28,492 nt of DNA from JBMNUM01 sp050946275. GTDB lineage: Bacteria; Actinomycetota; Coriobacteriia; Coriobacteriales; CADBOM01. Shown piece after piece: positions 20,642-28,492 of the stretch. Each line of letters opens with the position of its first letter. Within the stretch, counting starts at the first letter, position 1. The translations under genes were made by a program, and so were the position numbers. The stretch is taken from positions 1-28,492 of the forward strand of contig JBMNUM010000025.1 in assembly GCA_050946275.1 (NCBI GenBank), written 5' to 3'. Under the pieces are notes generated by a model. That model ran no database searches. It had not been told where the DNA came from and saw nothing but the letters and a program-made list of their open reading frames with translations.

Positions 20642-20700
20642 TGCATGCACCTATGGCCCGACGGGCTTTCGGGCATGCAAGCCTCCGGACATGCGTCCGG
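20642..20700 (-). promoter_or_regulatory. Hairpin-rich 5' leader of the small exported protein gene
   Basis: Two hairpins lie before the start codon at 20621: 20685-20690 with 20695-20700 (CCGGAC/GTCCGG), and 20656-20661 with 20669-20674 (GCCCGA/TCGGGC), the latter enclosed by TGCAT/ATGCA (20642-20646 with 20675-20679). A TACAAT -10-like hexamer at 20715-20720 would start the transcript just before the first hairpin, giving a leader of about 87 bases. No good -35 was found. It matches no riboswitch I know. Confidence 0.4.
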
Positions 20701-20845
20701 TGTCTGTGTGACCGATTGTAGCCGACGGGCTTCGCCTGCGAGTGGATGACAACGAATTTGTCGAGAATCTGCATCGATTTGTTGGATATTCCCGATATGT
20801 CACCGCTGGAACGCGCTGGCCCGCCGGCACGATGCGACGAAGCGG

Positions 20846-22612
20846 CTAGTCCAGGTCAACGTCGATGTCGGGGAAGTCCCTGGGACGATCGTTGTCGACC
20901 TTCACCGCTGCGTGCACATCGATCTGCGGGATCTTCACGTAGCCGGCTTCCTGCATGCGCACGCGCTCCTCGTCGTCGATGAGCTCGGCCGCCATGAAGT
21001 CGGGCGTGTTCGAATCATGGGCGCGCTTGTACTTGGCCCGGATGGAGAAGTACTCCGTCACGAGCAGCGCGAAGAGGATGCACTCGAGGATGAGGTAGCT
21101 CAGCACGGCACCGGGCAGTCCGGTGAAACCGATGAGAAGGAACGGCACGAACAGCGAGAACACGAACGCGATGAGGTAGAGCTTCATGACGTCCTTCTGG
21201 CGGCGCAGCACCGTGATGACCTGGTAGAGGAAGTCGATGCCCGCGATGATGCCGCCAGCGGCCATCATCACGTAGAACAGGCCGCGGAACTCGTTGAAAT
21301 CGATGCCATACAGGAAGCTCAGGATGGGGATACCAATCGTGTTGACGATGATGATGACGACGACCGTGATGGCCACGATGATTCCCATCATCGCGAGGAT
21401 GACCTGGTCGAAGCGCTTGTGCATCTTCGGATCGGCCCAGACATTGGCCAACCGCAAGAGCAGCGGGCGGTAGATGAGCTGCACGCCCACCAAGATCAGC
21501 TTCGCCGGGAAGTAGATGACGTTAAAGTACAGCTGGTTCTCGTAGCCGAGCATGCCCTCCATGACGAGCTTGGGCATCGTGTCGATGAACGTGAAGAGGA
21601 ACAGCGCCACGAACAGCGGCGTGCACTGCTTGAACAGCTCCTTGATGCTGTCCATGCTCCACTGGCGCGAACGCGGGGTCTCGAACAGCGTGAGCGGCAG
21701 CGTCAGGAAGAAGAACGTGGCGATGGCCGCGACCGCCATGGCGATGGCCGCGATGCCGACGTCGCGCGAGATGAGCAGCACGATCGAGAACACGATGAAG
21801 ACGACAACCGCGCGGAACGTCTGGGAGATGCCGGCGAGGTACAGCTTGTCGACCTGTTGCAGGCGCCCCTCGTACACGTCCGCAAGCCCGTCGATCATCT
21901 TGTAGATGTACACGCCGATGCTGATGGTGAACATCAGCCCCTCGTACCCACGGATATTGCAGTAGAAGCCGCCTACTATCAGCATGAGCACGCACGTGAT
22001 GATGCGGTTGATCTGGTAGTCCGCGAACGTGTGCTTCTCCGACAGGTCGGAGATCTGATAGGTGCGCACGCCGTAGTTGCCCACGATCATGAGCAGCGCG
22101 GCGGTGACGAACACGAGCGAGAACATACCCGCCTGCTCCACGCCGGCGATCTGGGTGATGACGATGGTGAGCAGCGGGAACATGAGTCCCCACGAGGTTG
22201 CGCCTATGGTGTTCCAGACATAGTCGCGCGAGGTCTTGTGGGCGGCGTACTGTGCTTCCTGCTCGCTGAACGAACCCTCGGAGGCCGCGCCGAGCAGTCG
22301 GTTCCACCACTGCCCCGCGATACGCGATACGGGATTCTGCTTCCCCTCGGAGCGCGCTCTGGAGCGCGACGGCTCTCTGGTACTGATGCGCTCGATGCGC
22401 TTCTGGCGACGTCGTTCCTGCCGCTGCTCATCACGCTCGCGCTCGCGCTTCGATTGCGGTCGCGAGTAGTGCTCCTCGTTGCGTGCGGACCTGCTGCGGG
22501 TCTTCCGGTCCTCGGAGGGCGTGGAACCAGAACCCCGCACCTTACGAGAAGGTGCGGGTTCCCGGTAAGAACTCGAACGTCGAGAACGACTATATCGACT
22601 GCTTCGCGCCAC
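20846..22612 (-). CDS. Polysaccharide flippase (Wzx/MOP-type) with Arg/Ser-rich N-terminal tail
   Basis: An integral membrane protein of 588 residues that should move lipid-linked glycan units across the cytoplasmic membrane. From about residue 130 on it has a dozen or more hydrophobic helices with the spacing of oligosaccharide flippases, for example 139-158, 165-182 and a long run near 430-450. Two parts are unusual. Residues 1-92 are extremely basic and polar, with 26 Arg by my count plus many Ser and Glu and no hydrophobic segment; the C-terminus is a soluble tail ending DFPDIDVDLD. The GTG at 22612 has only a weak, distant ribosome site (AAAGG). No internal start before residue 143 is convincing except a GTG at codon 25. 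It follows the aldolase gene by 37 bases. Confidence 0.85.
   Translation of the reverse strand: MARSSRYSRSRRSSSYREPAPSRKVRGSGSTPSEDRKTRSRSARNEEHYSRPQSKRERERDEQRQERRRQKRIERISTREPSRSRARSEGKQNPVSRIAGQWWNRLLGAASEGSFSEQEAQYAAHKTSRDYVWNTIGATSWGLMFPLLTIVITQIAGVEQAGMFSLVFVTAALLMIVGNYGVRTYQISDLSEKHTFADYQINRIITCVLMLIVGGFYCNIRGYEGLMFTISIGVYIYKMIDGLADVYEGRLQQVDKLYLAGISQTFRAVVVFIVFSIVLLISRDVGIAAIAMAVAAIATFFFLTLPLTLFETPRSRQWSMDSIKELFKQCTPLFVALFLFTFIDTMPKLVMEGMLGYENQLYFNVIYFPAKLILVGVQLIYRPLLLRLANVWADPKMHKRFDQVILAMMGIIVAITVVVIIIVNTIGIPILSFLYGIDFNEFRGLFYVMMAAGGIIAGIDFLYQVITVLRRQKDVMKLYLIAFVFSLFVPFLLIGFTGLPGAVLSYLILECILFALLVTEYFSIRAKYKRAHDSNTPDFMAAELIDDEERVRMQEAGYVKIPQIDVHAAVKVDNDRPRDFPDIDVDLD
22530..22561 (-). 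promoter_or_regulatory. Strong hairpin inside the first codons of the flippase gene
   Basis: Bases 22534-22543 pair with 22549-22558 around a 5-base loop; with one bulged C the stem extends to 22530/22561, giving 13 pairs. It falls 50 to 82 bases after the GTG start, encoding residues of the basic tail around PAPSRKVRG. It could slow translation or act as an attenuator between the aldolase and flippase genes. No U-run follows. Confidence 0.45.
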
Positions 22613-22649
22613 CTACTGCGTTTACCTTTCGTTTAAAGCGCGCTGAACC

Positions 22650-23588
22650 CTACAGGCTGAAGTCGGTGACGCCGTTGAAGACCTCCAGGGCCTCCTGTGC
22701 GTCATAGTCGGCGAACGTGATGGCGCTGATCGCCTTCGTCAGGCGGACGGCCTCGTCGAGCGAGCGCTGGTGGATGTTGCGTCCGGTCGCGTTGCCCACG
22801 GCACCACCGACATGGATCTGCTCCCACAGCTGCGTGAGGAACGTCTCGGCGTCGACCGTCGAGCCACCTGCGCACACGAGACCGCACCTGCCTGCCGCAG
22901 ACGAAGCACGGGCGAGCAGCTCCGCGGACGTCGCGTCATCGGTGGGCGCGGGCGGATTGACCTTCACGAAGTCGGCACCAAGGCACAGCGCGACACCGGC
23001 GGCGCCGGCTATGAGGTCGGCGTCCTTCTCGGCCTTGACGGCCTTGCCGCGCGGGTAGATCCACAGCACGACGAGCAGGCCGTTGGCATGCGCCTCGGCG
23101 ATGAGCTCGCCGGCCTCGGACAGCATCGTCGCCTCGTACTCGGAGCCGAGGTAGATCGTGTAGCCGAGGCCCACGATGTTGATGCCCGCGTCGCGCATGG
23201 CGAGCACGGCGTCGAGCGAGGTGAGCTGCGGCGAGTAGGGATCGTCCTGGTCCGTCTTGACGAGGTTGGTCTTGGAATTCATCTTGACCAGGTAGTTGAT
23301 GTTCGGGTAGTCCTCCGCGTAATGGGCGATGAGACCGCGCTGCGCGGCGAGAACGCCGATGCATCCCTCGCTACCGATGCGGAAGAGGTGCTCGGGGTCG
23401 GAGTCGGCGATGTCGATGCCCTCGCCGAAGAAGTCCTTGTTGAGATGCTCGACCTTCTGATCGCAGGCGAAGAGCATCAGGCGACCGGTCCCCTGCGTCG
23501 CTGCCATGTAGTTGTCCCGATACGTGTCCTTTGCCTCGGGCATAACATCAACGGGGATCTTGATATCATCGGCGGTGATCTTCGGCAT
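22650..23588 (-). CDS. Class I fructose-bisphosphate aldolase, archaeal-type (DhnA/FbaB family)
   Basis: A 312-residue TIM-barrel aldolase of the DeoC/FbaB/LacD superfamily that works by a Schiff base, probably splitting fructose 1,6-bisphosphate or a related sugar phosphate. The likely Schiff-base lysine is Lys209 (ADFVKVNPP). Phosphate-binding loops are AGGST at 240-244 and GNATGRNIHQR at 265-275, and YPRG at 178-181 is also family-typical. The frame is open to 23657, but the ATG at 23588 has a perfect AGGAGG a few bases upstream, so the first 23 codons are excluded. It lies 77 bases after nadE and 37 bases before the flippase gene. A phospho-2-dehydro-3-deoxyheptonate or aroA'-like activity is a less likely alternative. 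Confidence 0.88.
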   Translation of the reverse strand: MPKITADDIKIPVDVMPEAKDTYRDNYMAATQGTGRLMLFACDQKVEHLNKDFFGEGIDIADSDPEHLFRIGSEGCIGVLAAQRGLIAHYAEDYPNINYLVKMNSKTNLVKTDQDDPYSPQLTSLDAVLAMRDAGINIVGLGYTIYLGSEYEATMLSEAGELIAEAHANGLLVVLWIYPRGKAVKAEKDADLIAGAAGVALCLGADFVKVNPPAPTDDATSAELLARASSAAGRCGLVCAGGSTVDAETFLTQLWEQIHVGGAVGNATGRNIHQRSLDEAVRLTKAISAITFADYDAQEALEVFNGVTDFSL

Positions 23589-23665
23589 GGAATCCTCCTG
23601 GTCGTAGCTCTCTTCCGGCTTCTCGTGATACCTGCACATGCAGGGTCTATCCGTCACCCAATAGG

Positions 23666-25309
23666 TTACTCCATTTTCGTGGACCTATCCCTGTACGCAC
23701 AGGTTATCGGCCACGCGCGGTCGTCCTTGAGCGAGACGCCGTCGACCCACGGGCCGATCGGCTCGTTCGCACGCTTGTACTCGTTGTTCGTGATGAGGTT
23801 CAAGACGCGGTTCACGACGGCCGGGTCGAAGCCCTCCTCCACGATCTCGTCGGCGGAACAACCGAACTCGAGGTACAGGTTGCAGATGCCGTCGAGGATC
23901 TCGTAGGGCGGAAGGGTATCGTCGTCGCGCTGGTCGGGATGGAGCTCGGCTGACGGTGCCTTGTCGAGCACGTTCTGCGGGATGACGGCGCTCTGCTCGT
24001 TGCGCCATTCCGCCAGCTCGTAGAGGCGGGTCTTGTAGATGTTGCCGACGGGCGCATAGGCGCCGCACGTATCGCCGTAGAGCGTGGAGTAACCCACGGC
24101 GGCCTCGGACTTGTTGCCCGTGTTGAGCATGGTCCAGCCATAGCGGTTCGAGAGGGCCATGACATAGACGGTGCGGATGCGGGCCTGCAGGTTCTCGCGC
24201 GTCAGACCCTCGACCGCGCCGCCGCACGGCTCGGCGAGGACCTGATCGAAGGCCTCGAACGGGCCGGTGATGGGAATGGTCATGGTCTCGATGCCGATCC
24301 GCTGCGCCAGATCGAGGGAGTCGTCGATGCTGTGCTGCGATGAGTACACGCTCGGCATGAGGACGCCGTGCACGTGCTCGGAGCCGAGGGCGTCGGCCGC
24401 GACCACCGCGACCACGGAGGAGTCCATGCCGCCGGAAAGGCCGATGACAACGTCGGACATGTTGTTCTTCAGGATGTAGTCGCGCGTGCCCAGGCAGATC
24501 GCGCCCCAGTCGGCAGCCTCGTCGTCGATACCCTCCGCATCGAGATACGTCGAGAATCCGTAGTCACGGTCGTCGATCTCCTCGAGGGATGCCTCCCAGG
24601 TCCCCTCCTCAGAATCGATCGACAGCGAGAGCAGGGCCTCGTCGAAGAGCAGGACATCGGTCGTGAGCTCGCCCTTGGGCGAGATCGAATAGCTCGCGCC
24701 GGGGAAGATGGCCGAGTCCTGGGCACCCACGCAACCGCAGCGGATGAGCCAGGAGCCCGTCTCGAGCGCGAAGGCGCGGTCGTCCGCGATCATCTCGCCA
24801 TCGACGAGAGCTGGGCGCTCGATGTCGTAGGTGGTGTCGACGAGATTGACGACGCAATCGGCCTCGACGCCCTCGCCCACGAGGTCCTCGACCTCGCCGA
24901 GGACGGCCGCGAACGACATGCCGCCGAGCTCGAACGAGGCAAGCTCGTAGAATTGCTCGCTGCTGCCCTCGAGGACGTCGACGGCACCATCGTGGAACAG
25001 GCACACCCGCTCCTCCACGACGAGCGCGGCTCCGGTCTCGGCATCGAACTCGGAGATGAACGCCGAGGTTAGAATGGGCATGGGGGTCTCCTCCGCGAGA
25101 CGCTCGTGCGCCGCCGCAAGGCTGGCGAGGAACGTATCGGAGAACAGCAGGCCTCCCAGCGGGTAACCCGAGACGAAGAACGGCGGGAGCACCACGAGGT
25201 CGGGCTGCTCATCCGCGCGCTGCGCGTACTCGATGACCTCGAGTGCCTTGGACACGTTCTCGTCCATGGCACCGAGCTTGGCGTTGAGCTGTGCGGTGAT
25301 GATCTTCAT
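23666..25309 (-). CDS. nadE: NAD synthetase with degenerate glutaminase domain
   Basis: The C-terminal domain (about 265-547) makes NAD from deamido-NAD, ATP and ammonia; the pyrophosphatase loop SGGMDSS at 292-298 and the NTGNKSE segment at 396-402 are intact. Residues 1-250 have the shape of the nitrilase-type glutaminase domain that normally supplies ammonia, but the Glu-Lys-Cys triad is gone. The Glu position is Pro43 (LPPFF), there is no Lys at all between residues 21 and 212, and the Cys position is Gly138 (or Val140) in VLGEVED. The enzyme probably takes free ammonia or gets it from another protein. The ATG at 25309 directly follows the stop of the MBL-fold gene, with GAGAGG six bases upstream, so the genes are cotranscribed. 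Length is in the lower part of the usual range of glutamine-type enzymes. Confidence 0.93.
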   Translation of the reverse strand: MKIITAQLNAKLGAMDENVSKALEVIEYAQRADEQPDLVVLPPFFVSGYPLGGLLFSDTFLASLAAAHERLAEETPMPILTSAFISEFDAETGAALVVEERVCLFHDGAVDVLEGSSEQFYELASFELGGMSFAAVLGEVEDLVGEGVEADCVVNLVDTTYDIERPALVDGEMIADDRAFALETGSWLIRCGCVGAQDSAIFPGASYSISPKGELTTDVLLFDEALLSLSIDSEEGTWEASLEEIDDRDYGFSTYLDAEGIDDEAADWGAICLGTRDYILKNNMSDVVIGLSGGMDSSVVAVVAADALGSEHVHGVLMPSVYSSQHSIDDSLDLAQRIGIETMTIPITGPFEAFDQVLAEPCGGAVEGLTRENLQARIRTVYVMALSNRYGWTMLNTGNKSEAAVGYSTLYGDTCGAYAPVGNIYKTRLYELAEWRNEQSAVIPQNVLDKAPSAELHPDQRDDDTLPPYEILDGICNLYLEFGCSADEIVEEGFDPAVVNRVLNLITNNEYKRANEPIGPWVDGVSLKDDRAWPITCAYRDRSTKME

Positions 25310-25918
25310 TTACAACCTCTCAATCCAAATCCGTTCGTCGCCGATCGTGCTCGGAGCCTCGTGTCCGGGCAACACGGCCACATCGTCGGGTAGTTCCATG
25401 AGCTTCTTGAGCGAGGCGACCATCTGCTCGCTGTCGCCGCCGGGGAAGTCGGTGCGCCCGTGCGTGCCCCGGAAGAGCGTGTCGCCGGAGAAGAGGACAC
25501 CGTCCTCCTCGTCGTAGATGCAGATGCAGCCCTCGGTGTGGCCGGGCGTCAGGATAGCGCGGAGCTCGATCGAACCCACCTTGAACACATCGCCATCCTC
25601 GAGCATCACGTCGACCTTCTCGATCGGCTCGTAGTTGCCTAGGGCGTAAAACGCTGGCCTATCGGGGTTGAGGATCTTCGGCGTGTCGATGCGCGACGCG
25701 TAGACCGGGGCGCCGGTTGCGTTGACGATATCGGGCAGCGCGCCGATGTGGTCGTGGTGATGGTGCGTGATGATAATCGCGTCCGGCACGCGACCGCCGA
25801 GGAGCATCCGGACCTTCGCCGGCTCATCTCCCGGGTCAACGAGGATGCTCGTGTCATCGTTGTACATCAGGTAGCAGTTCGTCTGAATCGGTCCTACACG
25901 ACATGCGTCGATTTGCAT
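25310..25918 (-). CDS. MBL-fold metallo-hydrolase (glyoxalase II-like)
   Basis: A 202-residue cytosolic metallo-beta-lactamase-fold hydrolase. The two-metal motif is complete: His52, His54, Asp56 and His57 in THHHHDH, His127 in TPGHTEG, Asp146 in FSGDTLF and His186 in LPGHE. Family members cleave S-lactoylglutathione or other thioesters; glutathione use is doubtful in this kind of anaerobe, so the substrate is open. GGAGG sits six bases before the ATG at 25918. It lies 21 bases after the rel gene and abuts nadE (TAA then ATG), forming a three-gene operon. A small MBL-fold gene after rel is a common arrangement in Gram-positive bacteria. Confidence 0.92.
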   Translation of the reverse strand: MQIDACRVGPIQTNCYLMYNDDTSILVDPGDEPAKVRMLLGGRVPDAIIITHHHHDHIGALPDIVNATGAPVYASRIDTPKILNPDRPAFYALGNYEPIEKVDVMLEDGDVFKVGSIELRAILTPGHTEGCICIYDEEDGVLFSGDTLFRGTHGRTDFPGGDSEQMVASLKKLMELPDDVAVLPGHEAPSTIGDERIWIERL

Positions 25919-25939
25919 CTAATACCTCCTCGGTTGGCG

Positions 25940-28228
25940 CTATCGCCTCTTGCGCGAGCTCTCGCCCGGCTGCATTCTCCTCGCCTCGAAAACGCCCTCA
26001 ACGGACCTGACCGCCCTCAGGATGGTGTCGATCTGCTCGGCACCACCCGTTTGAATCATGAAGCGCATCTCCACGAAGCCATCGGGCGTGGTGGTCGTCT
26101 GGGACGACATGATGTTCGTTCCCACGTCGCTGAACTTGATGGCGACGTCTTGCAAGAGCCGCGTGCGATCGACGGCTCCGATGAAGATCTCGACGGAGTA
26201 CGTCGCGTCCTTGGACGAATCCCATTCCACCTCGATGAAGCGCTCGGGATTGTCCTTCAGATCTTTGATGTTCGGGCAGTCGACGCGGTGCACGGTGACG
26301 CCGCGGCCACGGGTGACGAAACCGACGATCTCGTCGCCGGGAACCGGACTGCAGCAATGGGAGATGTGCACGAGCGCGTCGTCGACGCCCTTGACGATGA
26401 CGCCGGCCTCGTTCTTCTTGCGTGGATGGGACTTCTTTCCCTTGGCGATGTGCGATGTGAGGATCTCCATGCCCGCGACCTCGTTGAGGTGCGCATGGCC
26501 GCGGTTGTCCAGGTCCTCTGCGTTTTTCTGCAGGGTCTTGAGCATCATGTTCGCGACCTGCTTGCCCGAGACCTTACCCGAGCCGATCGCGGCGAACAGG
26601 TCGTCGGTCTTCGCGTAGTTCAGGTTCGCGGCGATCTCGCGCAGGGCTGCGACCGAGCGCGAAGACGAGATGCCCAGCCCGTGCTTGCGCATCTCGCGTC
26701 CGAGAACGTCGCGGCCGTGCAGCAGGTCGTCGCCCTTCGAGGCCTTCGAGAGGAAGCTGCGGATCTTCGAGCGCGCGGACGGCGTCTTGACGATGTTGAG
26801 CCAGTCGCGCGAGGGCGTCGAGTTCTGCTGGGTGAGGATCTCGACTCGGTCGCCCATCTGCAGCTCGTAGCCCAGCGGCACGATGGCGCCGTTGACCTTG
26901 GCGCCGACGCAATGGTGGCCGACCTGCGTGTGAATCGCGTAGGCGAAGTCGAGCGGCGTCGACCCGGCGCGCAGGCTGATGACCTCACCCTTCGGCGTGT
27001 AGACGAACACCTCGCTCGCGAACAGGTCGACCTTGAGGCCTTCCATGAACTCGCGTGGGTCGTCCGTGTCATCCTGCCAGTCGAGCATGCGGCGCAGCCA
27101 GGCGAGCTGCGAGTCGAAGCTGTCCTCGGAGACGCGGCGGCCGGAGTTCTTCTCCTTGTAGCGCCAGTGCGCGGCGACGCCGTACTCGCTGATGCGGTGC
27201 ATCTCCTTCGTGCGGATCTGCACCTCGAGCGGACGTCCGGCGGGGCCGATGACCGTGGTGTGCAGGGACTGGTACATGTTGAACTTGGGCATCGCGATGT
27301 AGTCCTTGAAGCGGCCCGGCATCGGGTGCCACAGCGTATGGACGACACCGAGGCTCGAATAGCAGTCCTTGACGTCGTCGACGATGATGCGCAGCGCGAT
27401 GAGGTCGTAGATCTCTGAGAAGCCCTTCCCGCGCTGGGTCATCTTCTGATAGATGGAATACAGGTGCTTGGGGCGCCCGGTAATCGACCCCTTGATGCCG
27501 ACCTTGTCGAGCTCCTTCTCCAGGATGTCGATGGCCTGCGAGAGGTACTCCTCCCTGGCCTCGCGCGACTCGGCGACCATGCGCGAGATCTGCGCGTACT
27601 TGACGGGCTCGAGATAGAAGAACGACAGGTCCTCGAGCTCCCACTTGATCGAGCTGATGCCCAGCCTGTTCGCCAGCGGGGCGTAGATCTCCATCGTCTC
27701 CTTGGCCTTGTAGATACGGCGGTCCTCCGGCAGCGCCATGAGCGTGCGCATGTTGTGCAGGCGGTCGGCGAGCTTGATGACCGTGACGCGCACGTCCTTC
27801 GACATGGCGACGAGCATCTTGCGGAAGTTCTTCGACTGCGACTCCGTGAGCGACTCGAACTTGATCTTGCTGATCTTCGTGACGCCATCGACGAGCTCGG
27901 CAACCTCCTCCGAGAACTCCTCGACCAGGTCCTCGTGGGTCACGTCGGTGTCCTCGACCGTGTCGTGCAGGAGCGCCGCGACTATCGTGGGCGGGTCCAT
28001 GCGAATCTCGCTCAGGATGTACGCGACCTCGGTGGGATGGTTGATGAACGCCTCGCCCGACTTGCGGAACTGGCCCTCGTGCGCCTTGCGAGCGAACTTG
28101 TAGGCCTTCTCGATGAGGGCGACGCCCTCCTCGTTGAGATAGGTCTCGGCCTGGGCATGGAGCTTCTCGTAGTTATCCTCCGCCTGCTCCTTGCCGCGAT
28201 CGAATTCTTTTACCGGGTCGTTGTGCAT
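25940..28228 (-). CDS. rel: Bifunctional (p)ppGpp synthetase/hydrolase
   Basis: The stringent-response enzyme, 762 residues, makes (p)ppGpp from ATP and GDP/GTP and also degrades it. Hydrolase HD domain: His50, His64, His88-Asp89 in LLHDTVED and Asp154 in KLADRLHN. Synthetase domain: GRPKHLYSIYQKM near 251-263 and the loop RFKD at 306-309, the RxKD form typical of bifunctional rather than RelA-only enzymes. A TGS domain spans about 406-466, a Cys-containing zinc-finger-like region has Cys625, Cys626 and Cys651, and a C-terminal ACT domain lies at about 676-750. All domains look intact. The ATG at 28228 has AAGGGG upstream. It is the first gene of the rel - MBL hydrolase - nadE operon. Confidence 0.97.
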   Translation of the reverse strand: MHNDPVKEFDRGKEQAEDNYEKLHAQAETYLNEEGVALIEKAYKFARKAHEGQFRKSGEAFINHPTEVAYILSEIRMDPPTIVAALLHDTVEDTDVTHEDLVEEFSEEVAELVDGVTKISKIKFESLTESQSKNFRKMLVAMSKDVRVTVIKLADRLHNMRTLMALPEDRRIYKAKETMEIYAPLANRLGISSIKWELEDLSFFYLEPVKYAQISRMVAESREAREEYLSQAIDILEKELDKVGIKGSITGRPKHLYSIYQKMTQRGKGFSEIYDLIALRIIVDDVKDCYSSLGVVHTLWHPMPGRFKDYIAMPKFNMYQSLHTTVIGPAGRPLEVQIRTKEMHRISEYGVAAHWRYKEKNSGRRVSEDSFDSQLAWLRRMLDWQDDTDDPREFMEGLKVDLFASEVFVYTPKGEVISLRAGSTPLDFAYAIHTQVGHHCVGAKVNGAIVPLGYELQMGDRVEILTQQNSTPSRDWLNIVKTPSARSKIRSFLSKASKGDDLLHGRDVLGREMRKHGLGISSSRSVAALREIAANLNYAKTDDLFAAIGSGKVSGKQVANMMLKTLQKNAEDLDNRGHAHLNEVAGMEILTSHIAKGKKSHPRKKNEAGVIVKGVDDALVHISHCCSPVPGDEIVGFVTRGRGVTVHRVDCPNIKDLKDNPERFIEVEWDSSKDATYSVEIFIGAVDRTRLLQDVAIKFSDVGTNIMSSQTTTTPDGFVEMRFMIQTGGAEQIDTILRAVRSVEGVFEARRMQPGESSRKRR

Positions 28229-28360
28229 TCCTGACCCCTTACTTTCCGCTCTTTTCTCTCGGATTTACTCTACCGCAAAAGGTGGAATTGGTGACGGACT
28301 TCGTTGGGTTTATCGGCTGTGACTTTGCGAGAGTCTGCCCGCCAGCGGGAAGGGAGGGCC
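28229..28360. other. Upstream region of rel
   Basis: This holds the rel ribosome site and a moderately AT-rich stretch in which the rel promoter should lie; no clear -35/-10 pair was found (TAGAGT-like and GTAAAT-like words occur on the minus strand at about 28264-28272). A short palindrome CCCGC-CA-GCGGG is at 28338-28349. An 80-codon minus-strand frame covering 28239-28481 is not supported as a gene because it runs through the inverted repeat to the right and has unlike codon use. Confidence 0.4.
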
Positions 28361-28492
28361 CCTCGGAAGAAGGCTTCGCAAAACGTGGTTTCGCTCCGGT
28401 GATGCAGCTGCGGAGGGAACGCCTTCGGCGTTCTTTAGTCCTCGCTGAACGCATCACCTCCGCGAAACCACTGCTCCGCAATTCTTCCGAGG
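28361..28492. repeat. 132-bp long imperfect inverted repeat at the window edge
   Basis: Bases 28361-28371 pair with 28482-28492 (11 bp, CCTCGGAAGAA), 28385-28394 with 28462-28471 (10 bp), 28398-28405 with 28451-28458 (8 bp), and an inner hairpin has 28417-28423 with 28427-28433 (GAACGCC/GGCGTTC, 3-base loop). A further partial stem is 28410-28416 with 28440-28445. The 8-bp and 10-bp stems are separated by a symmetrical TCC/TCC loop. The whole segment folds into one rod in RNA and has 11-bp terminal inverted repeats in DNA. Candidates are a structured RNA upstream of rel or a small non-autonomous element; it may extend past the window. Confidence 0.7.

Noticed and set aside
20912..22636. Plus-strand open frame of 574 codons opposite the flippase
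   Set aside because: The Asp/His/Glu-rich composition is the complement of membrane-helix codons; the minus-strand helices are clear.
28239..28481. 80-codon minus-strand frame upstream of rel
   Set aside because: It lies across the long inverted repeat, has no ribosome site I can support, and its composition is unlike neighbouring genes.

Overview
The window looks like chromosomal DNA of a high-GC, anaerobic, host-associated actinobacterium, most likely of class Coriobacteriia (Collinsella/Olsenella-like). This is inferred from strongly GC-biased codon use, a fermentative gene set (phosphotransacetylase, iron-type alcohol dehydrogenase) and a giant InlB/MBG-repeat surface protein held by C-terminal membrane helices. 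No 16S rRNA, tRNA, CRISPR array, phage gene or transposase was seen, so the genus is not fixed. Eighteen protein genes are supported. Fifteen lie on the minus strand; the three plus-strand genes are at 3.96-4.69 and 6.20-8.16 kb.

Region by region. 0.2-3.5 kb (minus): UDP-galactopyranose mutase, a ModD/quinolinate-phosphoribosyltransferase-like protein and a family 2 glycosyltransferase, read as one probable operon and suggesting galactofuranose-containing surface glycan. 3.5-8.2 kb: a small unknown protein, an acyl-ACP thioesterase, an iron-type alcohol dehydrogenase, phosphotransacetylase and an alpha/beta hydrolase. The spaces between them carry two families of related palindromes. 8.2-17.0 kb: one 2,909-residue surface protein (signal peptide, acidic Ser/Asp linker, InlB-type and MucBP-type repeats, about 14 MBG-type repeats, three C-terminal membrane helices). 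It contains a perfect 513-bp tandem duplication and an AT-richer internal segment. 17.3-20.7 kb: a signalling cluster made of a membrane diguanylate cyclase, a LytTR regulator whose receiver-like domain lacks the phosphorylation site, a two-helix membrane protein overlapping it by 4 bp, and a small exported membrane-anchored protein behind a hairpin-rich leader. 20.8-28.2 kb: a flippase with an unusual Arg/Ser-rich N-terminal tail, an archaeal-type class I aldolase, NAD synthetase with a degenerate glutaminase domain, an MBL-fold hydrolase and a bifunctional Rel (p)ppGpp enzyme. The last three form a tight rel-MBL-nadE operon.

How they may work together (inference): the flippase, glycosyltransferase and Glf build surface polysaccharide, the giant protein is a probable adhesin or surface fibre, and the cluster between them has the parts for envelope sensing (exported protein, membrane partner, LytTR DNA-binding output, c-di-GMP synthesis). 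The strongest leads are that signalling-adhesin neighbourhood, the glutaminase-dead NadE, the two intergenic palindrome families and the 132-bp inverted repeat at the right edge.
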